Assembly: GCA_964017235.1 (NCBI GenBank)
Contig: OZ024933.1
Coordinates: 64,834,255-64,898,254 of the forward strand
Direction: 5' to 3'
Source: Sabellastarte sp. h YS-2021
Taxonomy: Eukaryota > Annelida > Polychaeta > Sabellida > Sabellidae
Length of the DNA: 64,000 nt
Below are positions 54,201-62,736 of the stretch, piece by piece; positions within the stretch are counted from its first letter, which is position 1; each line of letters opens with the position of its first letter. A program made the position numbers and the translations under genes. Under the pieces are notes generated by a model. It had not been told where the DNA came from, made no database searches, and was given only the letters and a program-made list of their open reading frames with translations.

Positions 54201-57200
54201 ATGACTTAGCAATTGAAATTCAATTTTAGGCTTAGGAACTACCGAAACTGCACTACTGTCTATTAAAAATGAAGTCCACCTTGCTCTTGCTAGAGGTGAA
54301 GCTACTGCTGTTGTTCTCTTGGACCAATCAGCAGCATTTGACACCATTGATCATGGTACGCTTATTGAGTGTTTGAGTTCCTGGTTTGGTGTTGGAGGTG
54401 TGGTTCTGAACTGGTTCAAGTCGTACCTCTGTGACCGCTATCAGTGCATCAAGATTGGTTCTGTTTTATCCGATGCTAAAAGGCTATTGTACGGTGTGCC
54501 CCAGGGCTCTGTCCTGGGGCCGATCTTGTTCTCATTATACACTACCCCCCTCAGTAAAGTTATTCAAAATCATCCTGGCATATGTTTCCACTTTTATGCA
54601 GACGACACACAGTTATATGTTCATCTCACACATAACCATGCCACTCAGGCCTTTGATAGACTGAAAAACTGCTTGGATGATGTCAGAAAGTGGCTTTCTG
54701 CAAATAAGCTTAAACTAAATCCAGACAAGACAGAATTTATTCTGTTTGGCTCAAGAAATGTCCGCACAAAACTCAGGAAATTTTTCCCAGTTAATATACT
54801 TGGCAACCTCCTTTCACCTGTTGATGCAATTAAGAACTTAGGTGTCTGGTTTGACTCTGATTTTTCCTTCTCTTGCCATGTCAGGAATACCTGTAAGGCT
54901 AGTTTTGTTCATATCAGGGATTTAAAGCGACTCAGAGGATATCTTACACGTGAAGCTGCTCTTTTAGCTGCAAATGCCTTGGTGGGAAGTCGTCTTGACT
55001 ACTGCAATTCCTTGTTCAGAGGTCTCTCTGCTCTAGACATTCGGAGGCTCCAATGTGTTCAGAACAGTCTTGCAAGAATTGTGGCTAATACCACCAAATA
55101 CTCACATATCACTCCTGTAAGAAAGAGTCTTCATTGGCTGCCTGTCTTGCATCGCTCTGTCTTCAAGACAGCCCTGTTGGTGTACAAGTTTCTACATAGT
55201 GGCCATCCAAAATACTTTGAACCTTTCCTTAAACCCAGGCATAGTGTGTATAGAACACGCAGAAGTCAATCTGATGGTGTGCTGCTTGAGGTCCCACATT
55301 GTGCTTCAATATATAAGTCTAAAAAGCATTTTGGCCTTAGCTTTGCATACGATGCCCCAAGAATTTGGAATGATCTTCCTGATGATGTACGCTCAGCTAA
55401 ATCTCTCTCCTCATTCAGAAAAAAGTTGAAAACTTACCTCTTTGAAAAAGCTTACCCACCCTAGATCACCCCTAGTTTTTCATTTTGTCTCTCCGTGGTG
55501 TCGACCCCTGCAATGTCCCTGATTTAACGACTACGATCTCTGATTTTGGCTTTCTGCGTCTTAGAGTCTATCATTAGATAGAGATTAAGCGCTATAAAAG
55601 TACTATTAGAATTAGAATTAGTAGGAGATTTTTAGGAAGGCGCCAATACTTCTTTATGCTGATGATATAGCAATATTAGCAGAAAATGAGGAACATTTAC
55701 AGATTATGCTCAATAAACTTAATGAATGGTGTGAAAAGAGGCAGTTCACCATTAATAATGGAAAGTTGTTCATTTTAGAAAAAAGAAAAAAGCTAGAACA
55801 ACTTTTTCCTTTAATATAGGGTCAATGAATATTAAAACAGTTGAAAGGTATAAATATTTAGATGCAACCTTGAATGCAAATTTAGACTTTCTCGAATCTG
55901 CACAAGAACTAGCAGAGCCTGGGGACCGGGCACCATGGGGGCTTTTTTCAAAATTTAAAGTACACAAAAATATTGGCTATCATACAAATTACACCGTTCC
56001 TGAAAAAGCCGCAAGATACTTTATGGGTGTAAACTCAAAAACCCCGATTCATATGCTGACAGGAGACATGGGGTGGTTAACTATGAAAGTAAGAATATTC
56101 TTAGAGTTTATTAAATATTACAACTGGCTTATTACAATGGACCATAGCAGACTAACATATAAGGTAGTTGAAAATGACTTACAAAATATTTTTAATTAAA
56201 ACTAATCTGGAGATCTGAAAACTTTTCTGAATCTGAAAATTGACTTGGATTCAGCAAAGAAAAATTATCTGTTGTAAGTGACCTTGATTGGCAAGTGTCC
56301 ATAGCACATAAACCTAAATTACGAACATATTCTAGATTTAAAGATCACATTGGCACAGAAAAATATTTAGTAATAAATCTTACAAAGCTACAGAGATCCC
56401 TTTCAGCCAAATTACAATCTAGTACACTACAATTGGCAGTAGAAAAATGGAGATATAATAAAAAAGAATTGTCAAAATGAGTCTGTTTTTTTGCGATGAA
56501 ATGGAAATTGAACATGAAATCCATTCTGTTCTACAGTGTCAAAGATATCAGACTTATAGGGATAACTTTTTCACATACATTTGTAGAAATGTTTCCAAAA
56601 TTTTTTTGAATAATGATGCAGTTGATAAATTTATATTTCTAATGAAATTAAATTATAAGTACAGAAGCGCATTAGGGCCAAGTAAAAAAAAATTTTTTTT
56701 TTTAATTTAGTGAAATTTCAATCTCAATTTTTTGAGATTTTAAGTCAATTTTTTGAGATATTATATTAATTTTTTGAGACATTAAGTCAATTTTTCGAGA
56801 TAGTTATCTCAATTTTTTGAGATATTATGTCAATTTTTCGAGATATTATGTCAATTTTTTGAGTTACTAAGTCAATTTTTTGAGATATTAAGTCAATTTT
56901 TCGAGATATTAAGTCAATTTTTTGAGATGCTATCTCAATTTTTTGAAATATTATGTCAATGTTTTGAGACACTATGTCAATTTTTTGAAATACTAAGTCA
57001 ATTGACATTGACAATGTAATACAACTTCAAAGGCCTATGACACCACAATGGTGATGATGTCACAATGCAATGTTGCTTTATATTATACATTTTTATCAAC
57101 CGTGATAGTTATATGTTTAACTTGATTATGTCATTGAAATAATTGAGGGTTGTTTTAGCAGTGTGATTTACACTTTTGTTTGTATTTTGAAATTAAATCT

Positions 57201-59278
57201 GTAAAAAACAAAATTAAATAGATTTATTATTATTAAATCTAAGACGGCAAAGAAAGGAGAAAGATATATAAAGGCGTTTAACAAAGCAGACAATGGAATT
57301 TTATTTATACTTTGACATGAAAATTTGAGTTGAAAACCACAGAAGCTTAATTTTCAAAGGATAATCAAAACACAAACAGGAAAAGGACCGTTTTCCTTTT
57401 TGCCTTGATATGTGACAAAAAAGTATTAGAATGGCCCCTCATTATGTATTTTGATTGATTGCATGTCACACGTCTTTGGCCTACATGTGTTTACAAATTA
57501 CAAATGCCAGTTCTTACAAGCACATGACTCCCACTCATCCCCCTCACTATCCTGTAATTATCTCAAAAAATCGACTTAGTATCTCAAAAAACTGACTTAG
57601 TATCTCAAAAAATTGACATAATATCTTGAAAAATTGACTTAATATCTAAAAAAATTGAGATAACTATTTCGAAAAATTGACTTAATATCTCAAAATATTG
57701 ACATAATACCTCAAAAAATTGAGATAACTATCTCGAAAAATTGACTTAATATCTCAAAAAATTGACTTAATATCTCAAAAAAATTGACTTAATATCTCGA
57801 AGAATTGACATAATATCTCAAAAAATTGAGATAACTATCTCCAAAAAATTGACTTAATATCTAAAAAAAATTGACATAATATTTCGAAAAATTGACTTAA
57901 TATCTCAAAAAATTGAAATACTATCTCATTAAATTGAAAAAAAAAATTTTTTTACTTGGCCCTAATGCGCTTCCGTAGATAAGCATATTCGCCACTTGGC
58001 AAATTATTGTCAATTCGGGAATGTAGAAAGTCTATTTTATACACTAGTGATTAGAGTAATTGATACTTATATACATTTCTGCTTCTATTTTCCTGTTCTC
58101 ATGTACACACTTGATATTAATTATATAAATTAAACTGACTTGTAAGCCTTTATGGCTGGGTGTTAGGAAAAGTATACCATAGAAATTGTGTTTTGATATT
58201 GTATATCACAACATTGGTATTATAAAAATTTATCTTATCTATTTGGTATAAATGTGACGGATCAAGACTATCTTTAAAAAATATATGTGTATAAGTTATG
58301 TACGAGTTGAGATTTTGTACAAGTTGCAACTCGGACAAAAAGCCTGTGCAAGTTGCAACTTATACAAGCAGTTTGTACAAGTTGCAACTCTTACAAGATA
58401 GGCTGTACAAGTTGTAACTTGAACTTGGGATTAACATCGCTTGCACCAAATTAAGTCATATAATGATGGGCAGTTGAGAGGGTAGAGGAAAGCTATCTGT
58501 TTCTTATGTCTTTATCCACAAACAGAGATTTACAGTAACTGTTGTGATACCATCTGAGCAAGATAGGCTGTGCCAGTGGCAGGCTAAAGAACCCCAGCCA
58601 TGTTGAGAAATGGTTATTCCTGAGATTCTATCTTTCACTTGGGGGTATGGTGGTCACTAGCAGAACGTAGGCTGTACTTGTGCAGTCAGGATTGAATAAA
58701 TAGTCCTATAGAACAATGAGTTATTGCACAGAATACAAAGTTACAATGCAAAACATTGCCTATAGTCATGTCATAAATAATTATGGCTTATTTCAGTGAT
58801 AAACTAAATCTTCTTCCACTCATACTTCAGTTCCCCCTGTCTATCTGTCAGAGTAGATAGAATAGAAACAGTTATATAGTTCAAAATTGATCCAACATCC
58901 TCTAATGCATTCGAGGCCAAAAAGGGAAAGTCCAGGGACGTATCAGATTCTGTCTTGAGCATAATGAGTCGACCTCTTTGTTCTTGTATTATTCCTTCTT
59001 TTCCAATCAGTGCCTCAAAGGATGTTTCACATCAATTTGGCAGTATACAAATTATTCAAATCATTATAGCTCCTTCATGATTCTGCACTATAAAGTATGA
59101 TCAGATTCAAACTTTTGACTTCACAGATGAAAATTGAGTTTGTTATCATGACGACTCTGTACCTCTAGGATACCTTACTAAAATACCAGCATCTTCTTAT
59201 ATTTCTTCAGGTAGCATGGATGCTATTGACCTGGACTCACAGTGGATTTTGGATGCAGGGTTGTCAAACCAAGAATAG
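38980..59278 (+). CDS. Gene 2: secreted PAN/apple plus Link-like domain protein, four exons
   Basis: Exons 38980-39274, 40886-40989, 42084-42255 and 59211-59278 join to 639 nt, exactly 213 codons with stop, and all phases match. Residues 1 to about 18 are a signal peptide ([10 protein letters not shown] core). Residues 26-95 have a PAN/apple-like layout with Cys 28, 49, 53, 59, 71 and 93. Residues 115-183 carry four cysteines (115, 138, 162, 183) with WGWVDE and GGAPGVR, resembling the hyaluronan-binding Link module but lacking its N-terminal strand region. A short acidic tail ends SNQE. A role in extracellular glycan or matrix binding is inferred. TTG at 38962 is in frame, but ATG at 38980 places the signal peptide correctly. 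Intron 3 is about 17 kb and full of transposons; the last exon rests on phase and splice-site fit only. Confidence 0.6.
39316..40612. mobile_element. Foldback element with CATTGAATG / CATTCAATG palindrome arms
   Basis: The left end ATGTGGATAACCATTGAATG faces CATTCATTGGTTATCTACAT at the right. Both arms (39316-39490 and 40445-40612) are chains of CATTGAATGTNNACATTCAA units, each a palindrome. The 950-bp centre is AT-rich with an open frame of about 100 codons (39718-40038) that resembles nothing known. It sits in intron 1 of gene 2. Confidence 0.8.
40886..40989 (+). CDS. Gene 2 exon 2
   Basis: Acceptor TTCCATTGTAG, donor CAG|GTAACC. Phase 1 in, phase 0 out. It encodes [20 protein letters not shown] followed by [15 protein letters not shown], the helix-like segment that precedes the WGW motif in Link-type modules. 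Confidence 0.75.
41075..41350 (-). repeat. Dispersed repeat, copy in gene 2 intron 2
   Basis: TACCTCCACTGAGGAGGTTA, then TTGTTTATTTGTTTGTCCAT and GGATCACCATCTGGATCCAG, correspond in reverse to the family at 26355 and 27885. It ends near TGTCTGAGTGCACTTGTTC. Confidence 0.5.
41532..41728. mobile_element. TA-flanked MITE, copy 2, with repeated GGCGTTNATT motif
   Basis: Same ends and interior as 8418-8613, differing by few substitutions and indels. The near identity suggests recent spread of the family. It lies in intron 2 of gene 2, about 360 bp upstream of exon 3. Confidence 0.8.
41735..41840. repeat. Dispersed repeat fragment shared with 58551-58655
   Basis: CAGTGGCAAGCTAAAGGAAC and ATCCCTGAGATTTTCTTTCA correspond to CAGTGGCAGGCTAAAGAACC and TTCCTGAGATTCTATCTTTC at 58575-58640. 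The family is not identified. Confidence 0.45.
42084..42255 (+). CDS. Gene 2 exon 3: core of the Link-like module
   Basis: Acceptor CATCATTTCAG, donor G|GTAAGC, phase 0 in and 1 out. It encodes [20 protein letters not shown], then [10 protein letters not shown] and [12 protein letters not shown]. The CxWGW, CGG-x-GVR and WCV blocks are those of the Link/xlink family. Confidence 0.8.
42330..42545 (+). mobile_element. Fragment related to the end region of the 46-50 kb Harbinger element
   Basis: TTGATATTTCACCAATCCAC, CGACTCTTCATCC and CCACCTGGAAACC match, in reverse, the right end region of the Harbinger element at about 50110-50200. No coding; probably a non-autonomous derivative or solo end. 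It follows exon 3 of gene 2 by about 75 bp. Confidence 0.55.
43054..44799. mobile_element. Tandem-array element, copy 2
   Basis: Same ends (TAGAGGATCGC and GCGGAGCCGGC) and same unique 3' segment (GGTCATGTGACCTCTCTGAT) as 9533-12300. It has two type-A units at left, about five shortened or broken type-B units at 43560-44230, and one type-A unit at right. The right end has extra GGAGCCG-rich sequence to 44799. The lower repeat number accounts for most of the size difference. In intron 3 of gene 2, just upstream of the old LINE. Confidence 0.78.
44868..45583 (+). pseudogene. LINE-A ORF1, first part
   Basis: Two open stretches. The first has a coiled-coil-like [20 protein letters not shown] segment. 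The second reads [20 protein letters not shown], then [20 protein letters not shown], a form of the RNA-binding ORF1 domain seen in L1-like LINEs (FDPxxTVV...PGxVKIEL). A stop and frameshift separate them near 45178. The frame is interrupted at 45584 by a MITE and resumes at 45765. Confidence 0.7.
45584..45764. mobile_element. 181-bp MITE inside LINE-A ORF1
   Basis: The left end CCAGTGAATTTCGTCAC, immediately repeated once in tandem, faces GATGAAGAAATTCACTGG at the right. The ORF1 frame is readable on both sides (RFSKPNAAQ before; [15 protein letters not shown] after). No coding. Confidence 0.78.
45765..46190 (+). pseudogene. LINE-A ORF1, C-terminal part
   Basis: Reads [18 protein letters not shown], then [20 protein letters not shown], and continues to TPTSGDVV before a stop. 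It fits the C-terminal domain of ORF1. Further open sequence ([20 protein letters not shown]) follows to the Harbinger insertion. Confidence 0.62.
46466..47771 (+). pseudogene. Harbinger (DDE_Tnp_4-type) transposase, frameshifted
   Basis: The N-terminal frame (likely start ATG 46582) holds [18 protein letters not shown] and [15 protein letters not shown], then [20 protein letters not shown], typical of the helix-turn-helix region. After a frameshift near 46998 comes [14 protein letters not shown] and the catalytic AIDGKH (Asp codon 47131-47133), then SDAQIF (Asp codon 47281-47283) and, in a third frame, [16 protein letters not shown] (Glu codon 47511-47513) with VVLHN. An in-frame TGA at 47248-47250 and at least two frameshifts make it inactive. 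The DDE residues themselves are intact. Confidence 0.85.
48015..49207 (-). pseudogene. Harbinger companion ORF remnant (probable DNA-binding protein)
   Basis: Minus-strand frames, broken by stops and frameshifts, encode a Gln/Ser/Thr-rich protein ([38 protein letters not shown]) preceded by [18 protein letters not shown]/Harbinger elements usually carry a Myb/SANT-like second protein in this position. The actual DNA-binding motif is not visible here, so the role is inferred from layout. Confidence 0.5.
49588..49990 (-). mobile_element. 5'-truncated LINE 3' end with poly-A
   Basis: On the minus strand the sequence ends AATAAAAATTTATAAATAAA followed by an A-run (T-run at 49588-49597 on plus). 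Upstream, [20 protein letters not shown], then KRYIFEAS and [16 protein letters not shown], fits the C-terminus of a non-LTR ORF2. It is nested inside the Harbinger element, making a third nesting level. Confidence 0.6.
50359..50830 (+). pseudogene. LINE-A endonuclease remnant
   Basis: Readable blocks: [20 protein letters not shown], then [19 protein letters not shown] and GDFNSCIG, the order of APE-type LINE endonuclease motifs (E of ETHL; D and N of GDFN). Stops and frameshifts are frequent. It begins directly right of the Harbinger insertion. Confidence 0.68.
51160..51885 (+). pseudogene. LINE-A linker between endonuclease and reverse transcriptase
   Basis: [20 protein letters not shown], then [20 protein letters not shown], continuing to [20 protein letters not shown]. 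It is degenerate but colinear with LINE ORF2 linkers. The frame is cut at about 51885 (NDFL) and resumes at 53535 (NNVITFDEV). Confidence 0.55.
51886..53525. mobile_element. Satellite-bearing insertion in LINE-A
   Basis: A 1.64-kb block separates two adjoining parts of the LINE-A ORF2. It begins CCCCAGCCCATAAAGGCTGG and ends CTTGCCTGCTGAGGCTGGC, with weak CAGCC inverted ends, and is flanked by similar TTTTTRA words. It carries a tandem array (listed separately), a CATGCATG/GTGTG-rich patch near 52807-52850 and, at 53185-53400, sequence related in reverse to the 147-bp satellite of 21.8-22.7 kb. No transposase. Confidence 0.55.
51930..52690 (+). repeat. Five tandem copies of a 155-bp unit
   Basis: TTCCACAGCCTAAACC occurs at about 51977, 52134, 52248 (as CAACC), 52402 and 52562. 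Spacing is 154-160 except one unit shortened to 114 by loss of the GTTGCCATGGCAAC segment. Each full unit has GATTTTCACCAAATTTT and the palindrome GTTGCCATGGCAAC. Confidence 0.85.
53526..54228 (+). pseudogene. LINE-A reverse transcriptase, N-terminal half
   Basis: [20 protein letters not shown], then [37 protein letters not shown] and after a stop [14 protein letters not shown] and FVAFID; further on [11 protein letters not shown]. These are RT fingers and palm motifs in the right order. The sequence is cut near 54228 by an L2 insertion and resumes with the YADD motif at 55640. Confidence 0.75.
54229..55625 (+). mobile_element. 5'-truncated L2-like LINE, best preserved in the window
   Basis: One open frame from the left junction to the TAG at 55462-55464 encodes about 410 residues of reverse transcriptase: STOP-free [20 protein letters not shown], catalytic [29 protein letters not shown] and the [19 protein letters not shown]-terminus. 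A 160-bp 3' UTR follows and ends in TTAGAATTAGAATTAG instead of poly-A. ATG is absent because the 5' part, including endonuclease, is missing. It sits in LINE-A, same strand. The lack of stops suggests a recent insertion. Confidence 0.88.
55626..56659 (+). pseudogene. LINE-A reverse transcriptase YADD region and C-terminus
   Basis: [20 protein letters not shown] continues as a clean frame for about 45 codons. Then come [40 protein letters not shown] with [24 protein letters not shown] and [20 protein letters not shown]. These are the thumb and C-terminal blocks of LINE ORF2. A deletion removed the segment between GYHTNYT and the ARYFMG block. It is cut at 56659 by the foldback element. Confidence 0.75.
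56660..57978. mobile_element. 1.3-kb foldback element with 21-bp repeat arms
   Basis: Ends TACAGAAGCGCATTAGGGCC and, inverted, GGCCCTAATGCGCTTCCGTA. It is flanked by ATAAG at 56655-56659 and 57979-57983. Left arm (56710-57000) is about 14 copies of a 20-21 bp unit TCAATTTTTTGAGATATTA; right arm (57560-57940) is about 19 inverted copies. The 550-bp centre is single-copy and non-coding. Arm units mix TTTTTTGAG and TTTTTCGAG variants in both arms, which suggests homogenisation between arms. Confidence 0.92.
57979..58110 (+). pseudogene. LINE-A extreme C-terminus
   Basis: After the foldback element the frame reads [20 protein letters not shown], then a stop. This is the natural continuation of the NYK codons ending at 56659. 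The 3' end of the LINE is not sharply defined. Confidence 0.5.
58290..58430. repeat. Palindromic CAAGTTGCAACTTG repeats
   Basis: GTACAAGTTGCAACTC and GCAAGTTGCAACTTATACAA recur five times. The unit AAGTTGCAACTT is a perfect palindrome. This is a free array without visible foldback termini. Confidence 0.6.
58455..58660 (-). repeat. Degraded SINE-like repeat
   Basis: GATGGGCAGTTGAGAGGG with GTAGAGGAAAGC resembles the family I tail in reverse (GACGGGTAGTTGGAAGGG). The right half (58551-58655) matches 41735-41840. Confidence 0.4.
58804..59031 (-). CDS. Unidentified 75-codon open frame, possible terminal exon
   Basis: Between a TGA at 59032-59034 and a TAG at 58804-58806 the minus strand is open and complex in composition: [20 protein letters not shown], then [20 protein letters not shown] and [16 protein letters not shown] possible but weak acceptor (CCTTTGAG) precedes GCACTG. 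There is no ATG near the start, so it would be the last exon of a minus-strand gene or a remnant of one. No family is recognised, and no partner exon was found. Confidence 0.25.
   Translation of the reverse strand, partial: CETSFEALIGKEGIIQEQRGRLIMLKTESDTSLDFPFLASNALEDVGSILNYITVSILSTLTDRQGELKYEWKKI
59211..59278 (+). CDS. Gene 2 candidate terminal exon 4
   Basis: A strong pyrimidine-rich acceptor (TCTTATATTTCTTCAG) precedes two bases that complete a Gly codon, then [20 protein letters not shown], a Glu and TAG. Phase 1 fits exon 3. The distance of 17 kb and short length mean another exon could lie between, or the gene could end elsewhere. Confidence 0.45.
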
Positions 59279-59487
59279 AGCACTTATTGAATCAACATGG
59301 TGACCAAAAGAAACAGTAAAGTATATGGAAGAAAAAAAAAATCACATTTGAAACAATGACTTGACTTCAATGTTTATGACATTTCTATGAAGTATATCAA
59401 TATCTAATTCTGAATATTTTACATTATCTTACATTTAATAATTTATTTGGTGATTTCCATCTTGCCTTGTATCTTTGTATCATTTAT

Positions 59488-59676
59488 ATATACTGGTGGG
59501 TAGTCAGAAGTTCAGAAGAAACCAGTATATACAGTTGGTCAAGGTTTTGTATTGTAAAACTCTGTCCAACAGCAAACAACTACCAGCTTACACACTTGAG
59601 GTTGGTCCAGGATTAAAGTCTGATCTCAGTGGTGGTAGGCAAGTCTTTAACCACTGTGCCACTGTGCTCCCTCCAA
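59488..59676 (-). repeat. Old family I SINE, minus strand
   Basis: GAAGAAACCAGTATATACAG, CAACAGCAAACAACTACCAG and a head remnant TGTGCCACTGTGCTCCC follow the order of family I SINEs, with about 25% divergence judged by eye. It lies about 200 bp after the gene 2 stop, so it may be in the 3' UTR. Confidence 0.65.
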
Positions 59677-61664
59677 TAGAATCTAAGTGCTTTATGTGGA
59701 ATTGTATGTCAGAAAGAAATAATAGATAGACAGATCCAATGGCCTTTTCCAGCTAATCTAGAAGAGCAGAATCCAGACAAAAAATTTTTTTTTTGATTTA
59801 TCCTTAACAAGCATTAATTTTGAACTGAGGATTATTAAACAACATATTATTTTTTCATATATGTAAAAATTAGACAAATATTGAACTTCTATATATAGTA
59901 TTACAAAAGATACTAAAACTTTATTGAATAATAACAGTTATCCAGAGTAAACAACAGCTTTCATTATTTTGACAGGAGATCCCAGAACATGAACCCATGT
60001 TGTCCATGCATGTTCAGGGGCACAAGCCCATTATAGAAGAACATCCATGCTTGGTTAATTGCAGAAGTCACTTTTTTCATAGGCAATTAGGGTAGCATTG
60101 CAAGTTACACCAACTTATTGGCTGTGAAACATTTAACATGAACATTAACATGAAACAATTGTATTACATGCAATTTCTTCATGACTTAGCAGTCCATGAC
60201 AAATTATACTTGCACACAGCGCTGGTTGGTTATTTAACTTTCCTTCAAAACAGTGTCATTTAGGCACTTAAATATTCAATATAAGCTTATGTTTTTTGAA
60301 ATGTTTGCTTGTCTGTCTGTCTTTGTGATAACTCCAAAAGTAATGACCTGACTAAAGGATCATATTCTGAATACAAGATTCCTGAATTTTCAAAGTTCCC
60401 ATTTTCAATGCTTAATTGGCTTTCTGGCTGACATTACTTAGAATGAGTGGACCTTCATGAATTTAGGTCCTGGCCAAAGGAAAATTGATTAAATTTTGGG
60501 AAAGATCTGCTGGATCATATTTTGAATCTCAAAAATTCCAACCTTTCAGAAACATCCCCCGTAGTGCTTTTTAGTTAATGACAGTCCAACCCTTTAAAAG
60601 TAAAACTTTGACAATTGGTATTGTCTTTAAAGTACAGATACATATTGTGTACCTTGTGATATATTTTATTAAATATATCAATTTTAAATGGTTGCTGAAA
60701 TTGTGATTTAACAAGTGTTAACAGTTTGTATAGGGAGATTATAAATAATGAGGAACTCTCACTTATCCCTCAGTCAAATGCGATTCTAACGTAAATGTCC
60801 TAACAAGTACATGGCAAGTGTGACATAGTTAATATCCATATGAAAGCTGTAACGCTGCTAAGGGTAACCCGGGTGTACGAGGATGTCACTGTCAGTATGC
60901 AGGCAGTGATTACCTCAACAGCCAGTTGGGTTTAATTATGCTTGTAGAGAACACCTATAAATATTCCAAGGGTGAAATTTAATAAGATTTTTGTTCTGGA
61001 ACAAAGCTTTTCCTTTTAAACCCATTTGATAGCCTCTGTTGTGTATTAAATATATTGTAATGGCATACTGATTGTAGTTTATGCAGGAAAAATCAACAAG
61101 TATCTGGAACATATAGTTGCAACTACTTTAGCAGGAAATGCAACTTTTTGTGTGCTATGTGTATTAAATTGAAAATTTTAATTACTTAGATGTAGCTTTT
61201 ATAAGCTACAAGCTTACCATGTGGAACTGAATGCTGAATCCAACCACTAGGTGGAGGGATTACAGCTGAGACTGGAGGTATTGTCAATTTGTCTTGGATT
61301 AATTAGATTAGATTTAATTAATTAGATTATATTAGAATGAATGTTTTTAGAAAAAAACCAGTCTGAGTCCTGCTTACAGTGCCCCAGTTCTGGGAACTGG
61401 GCCTGTAAGAAGCCAAAAACCAGAATATTTGAATGAATGACAGTACTAAAACTTTCTGAATGTCTGGATTTTGAAGGAGTAAGTGCAGCCGTGTTCATTT
61501 ATACGGTATATAGCCCCAAGGGCTTCACCACAAAAGAAAACAAGCCCTGGGGTTGAAAATCTCATTAATTTGCCACCCTTATGATGAGATTATGGGATCA
61601 CCTGAATAAGTACTTAATACATTATACATGTTAAATACTTAACTGAAATAAAAGATAAAATACA
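59677..61664. other. Intergenic, no gene assigned
   Basis: Mostly AT-rich. An open segment at 59982-60101 after a good TTTTGACAG acceptor (EIPEHEPMLSMHVQGHKPII, then EEHPCLVNC) is a possible isolated exon, but its phase does not join gene 2 exon 3. A CCCCAGTTCTGGGAACTGGG palindrome lies at about 61382-61402. Nothing else is recognisable. Confidence 0.4.
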
Positions 61665-62736
61665 TTACCAAACTTCCTGAGGAGGTAGTCGTATACCTAG
61701 ACCCTTGGATTTAGACTTCTGAAGACTTTTCTGCACCAGATATGCCCCCTTCTTTTCTTTCCAAGGATGACTAGTCTGAGGGGAAGGGTCTAGGACTTGT
61801 TGAGCCGCTACTACTGGACCCAGATACATATTGTTGTTGTTATCTGACCAAGTAAGGTCTTTTAGGTAAAAATTTGTAAATGTAAAAAATTGTAAGCTTT
61901 CCAGTGACAAACTTGCATGATTTGGTCCACCGAAACCCCACCATAAAAGGCCTTAGGGGTCGCAAAGGCCCTAATGTCATGTGGTTTAACTTAGACCAAG
62001 TCCAAGAACTGTTGGTCTGCTTGTTTGTAACATAGTAGGATAGTTTGTTTTGACCAAGAAGAGAGTAGCAGGTCTGATATGTTTGAGGTATGTCCTTTCT
62101 TGAAGGAAATAAAGAGTAGGGATTGAGACCCTCTCAGGTCTTTGGTTCGATCCAAATAGTACCTCAGGGCCCGTAATGGACACAGGGTCCTGTCTTCTTT
62201 TAATTGTCTATCCAGTGATTTTATTCAAAACAGGGAGTCACCGGAGGCACACTTTAAGAACCTTCTCTTGCTAGTTGGTTTTTGGCTATGAAATCAGAAG
62301 AAGGGAACAAGGCAACCTTTTCCCATTGGCCTAGATTAGATACTTTGTTTGCCACCCAGGCATAAATTTCGCTGTGGTGCTTGCTGGAGGCCAAAGCTAG
62401 CAAGAAAGCAGTTTTGAGTGTAAGATGTTTGAGGTCTGTGTCTTTCATAGGCTCAAAGGGTGCTTTTGTGAGCTCATTAAGACCAACAGAAAGGTTCCAC
62501 TTTGGAAGATTCCTGGAACTTTTGGGACAATCCCTGTGAATGCTAGAAAGTAACCTGTTAAGGTCTGAGCTTTGAGAAATATGGAGACCTGCTGGACCCA
62601 AAGTGTCAACAATGGCTGTCCTGTAACCATCAATGGTCGAAGTGCACCTGTTTAGATCTTGGTACAGGTACAAGAAAAAGTCTGAGACTTTTTCCCAGAG
62701 GGAGTGGAGAAATCCACTGAATTTTCTCTGCACCAC
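61665..62736 (-). pseudogene. DIRS tyrosine recombinase, frameshifted
   Basis: The N-terminal core-binding part reads VSDFFLYLYQDLNRCTSTID, then YRTAIVDTLGP. It continues with TLKTAFLLALASSKHHSEIY and later KPHDIRAFATPKAFYGG, the HxxR box, CHWK, and TNFYLKDL with the likely nucleophilic Tyr. At least two frameshifts (about 62250 and 61920) and the lost ATG region show it is dead. The final frame ends LPPQEVW and a stop at 61665. Confidence 0.78.

Larger units (their letters stand above)
44830..58110 (+). mobile_element. One old non-LTR LINE (LINE-A) exploded by five insertions
   Basis: Colinear pieces of a single LINE are spread over 13 kb: ORF1 (44868-45583 and 45765-46190), endonuclease (50359-50830), linker (51160-51885), reverse transcriptase N-half (53526-54228), catalytic and thumb region (55621-56200) and C-terminus (56280-56659 and 57979-58055). 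Each break is filled by a different element. The LINE carries many stops. The clade is not certain; the ORF1 RRM-like region and ETHL endonuclease fit L1-, Tx1- or jockey-type elements. The whole lies in intron 3 of gene 2, same strand. Confidence 0.8.

Noticed and set aside
59982..60101. Possible exon after the TTTTGACAG acceptor
   Set aside because: It reads well for 40 codons but its phase does not fit gene 2 exon 3, and no partner exon was found.
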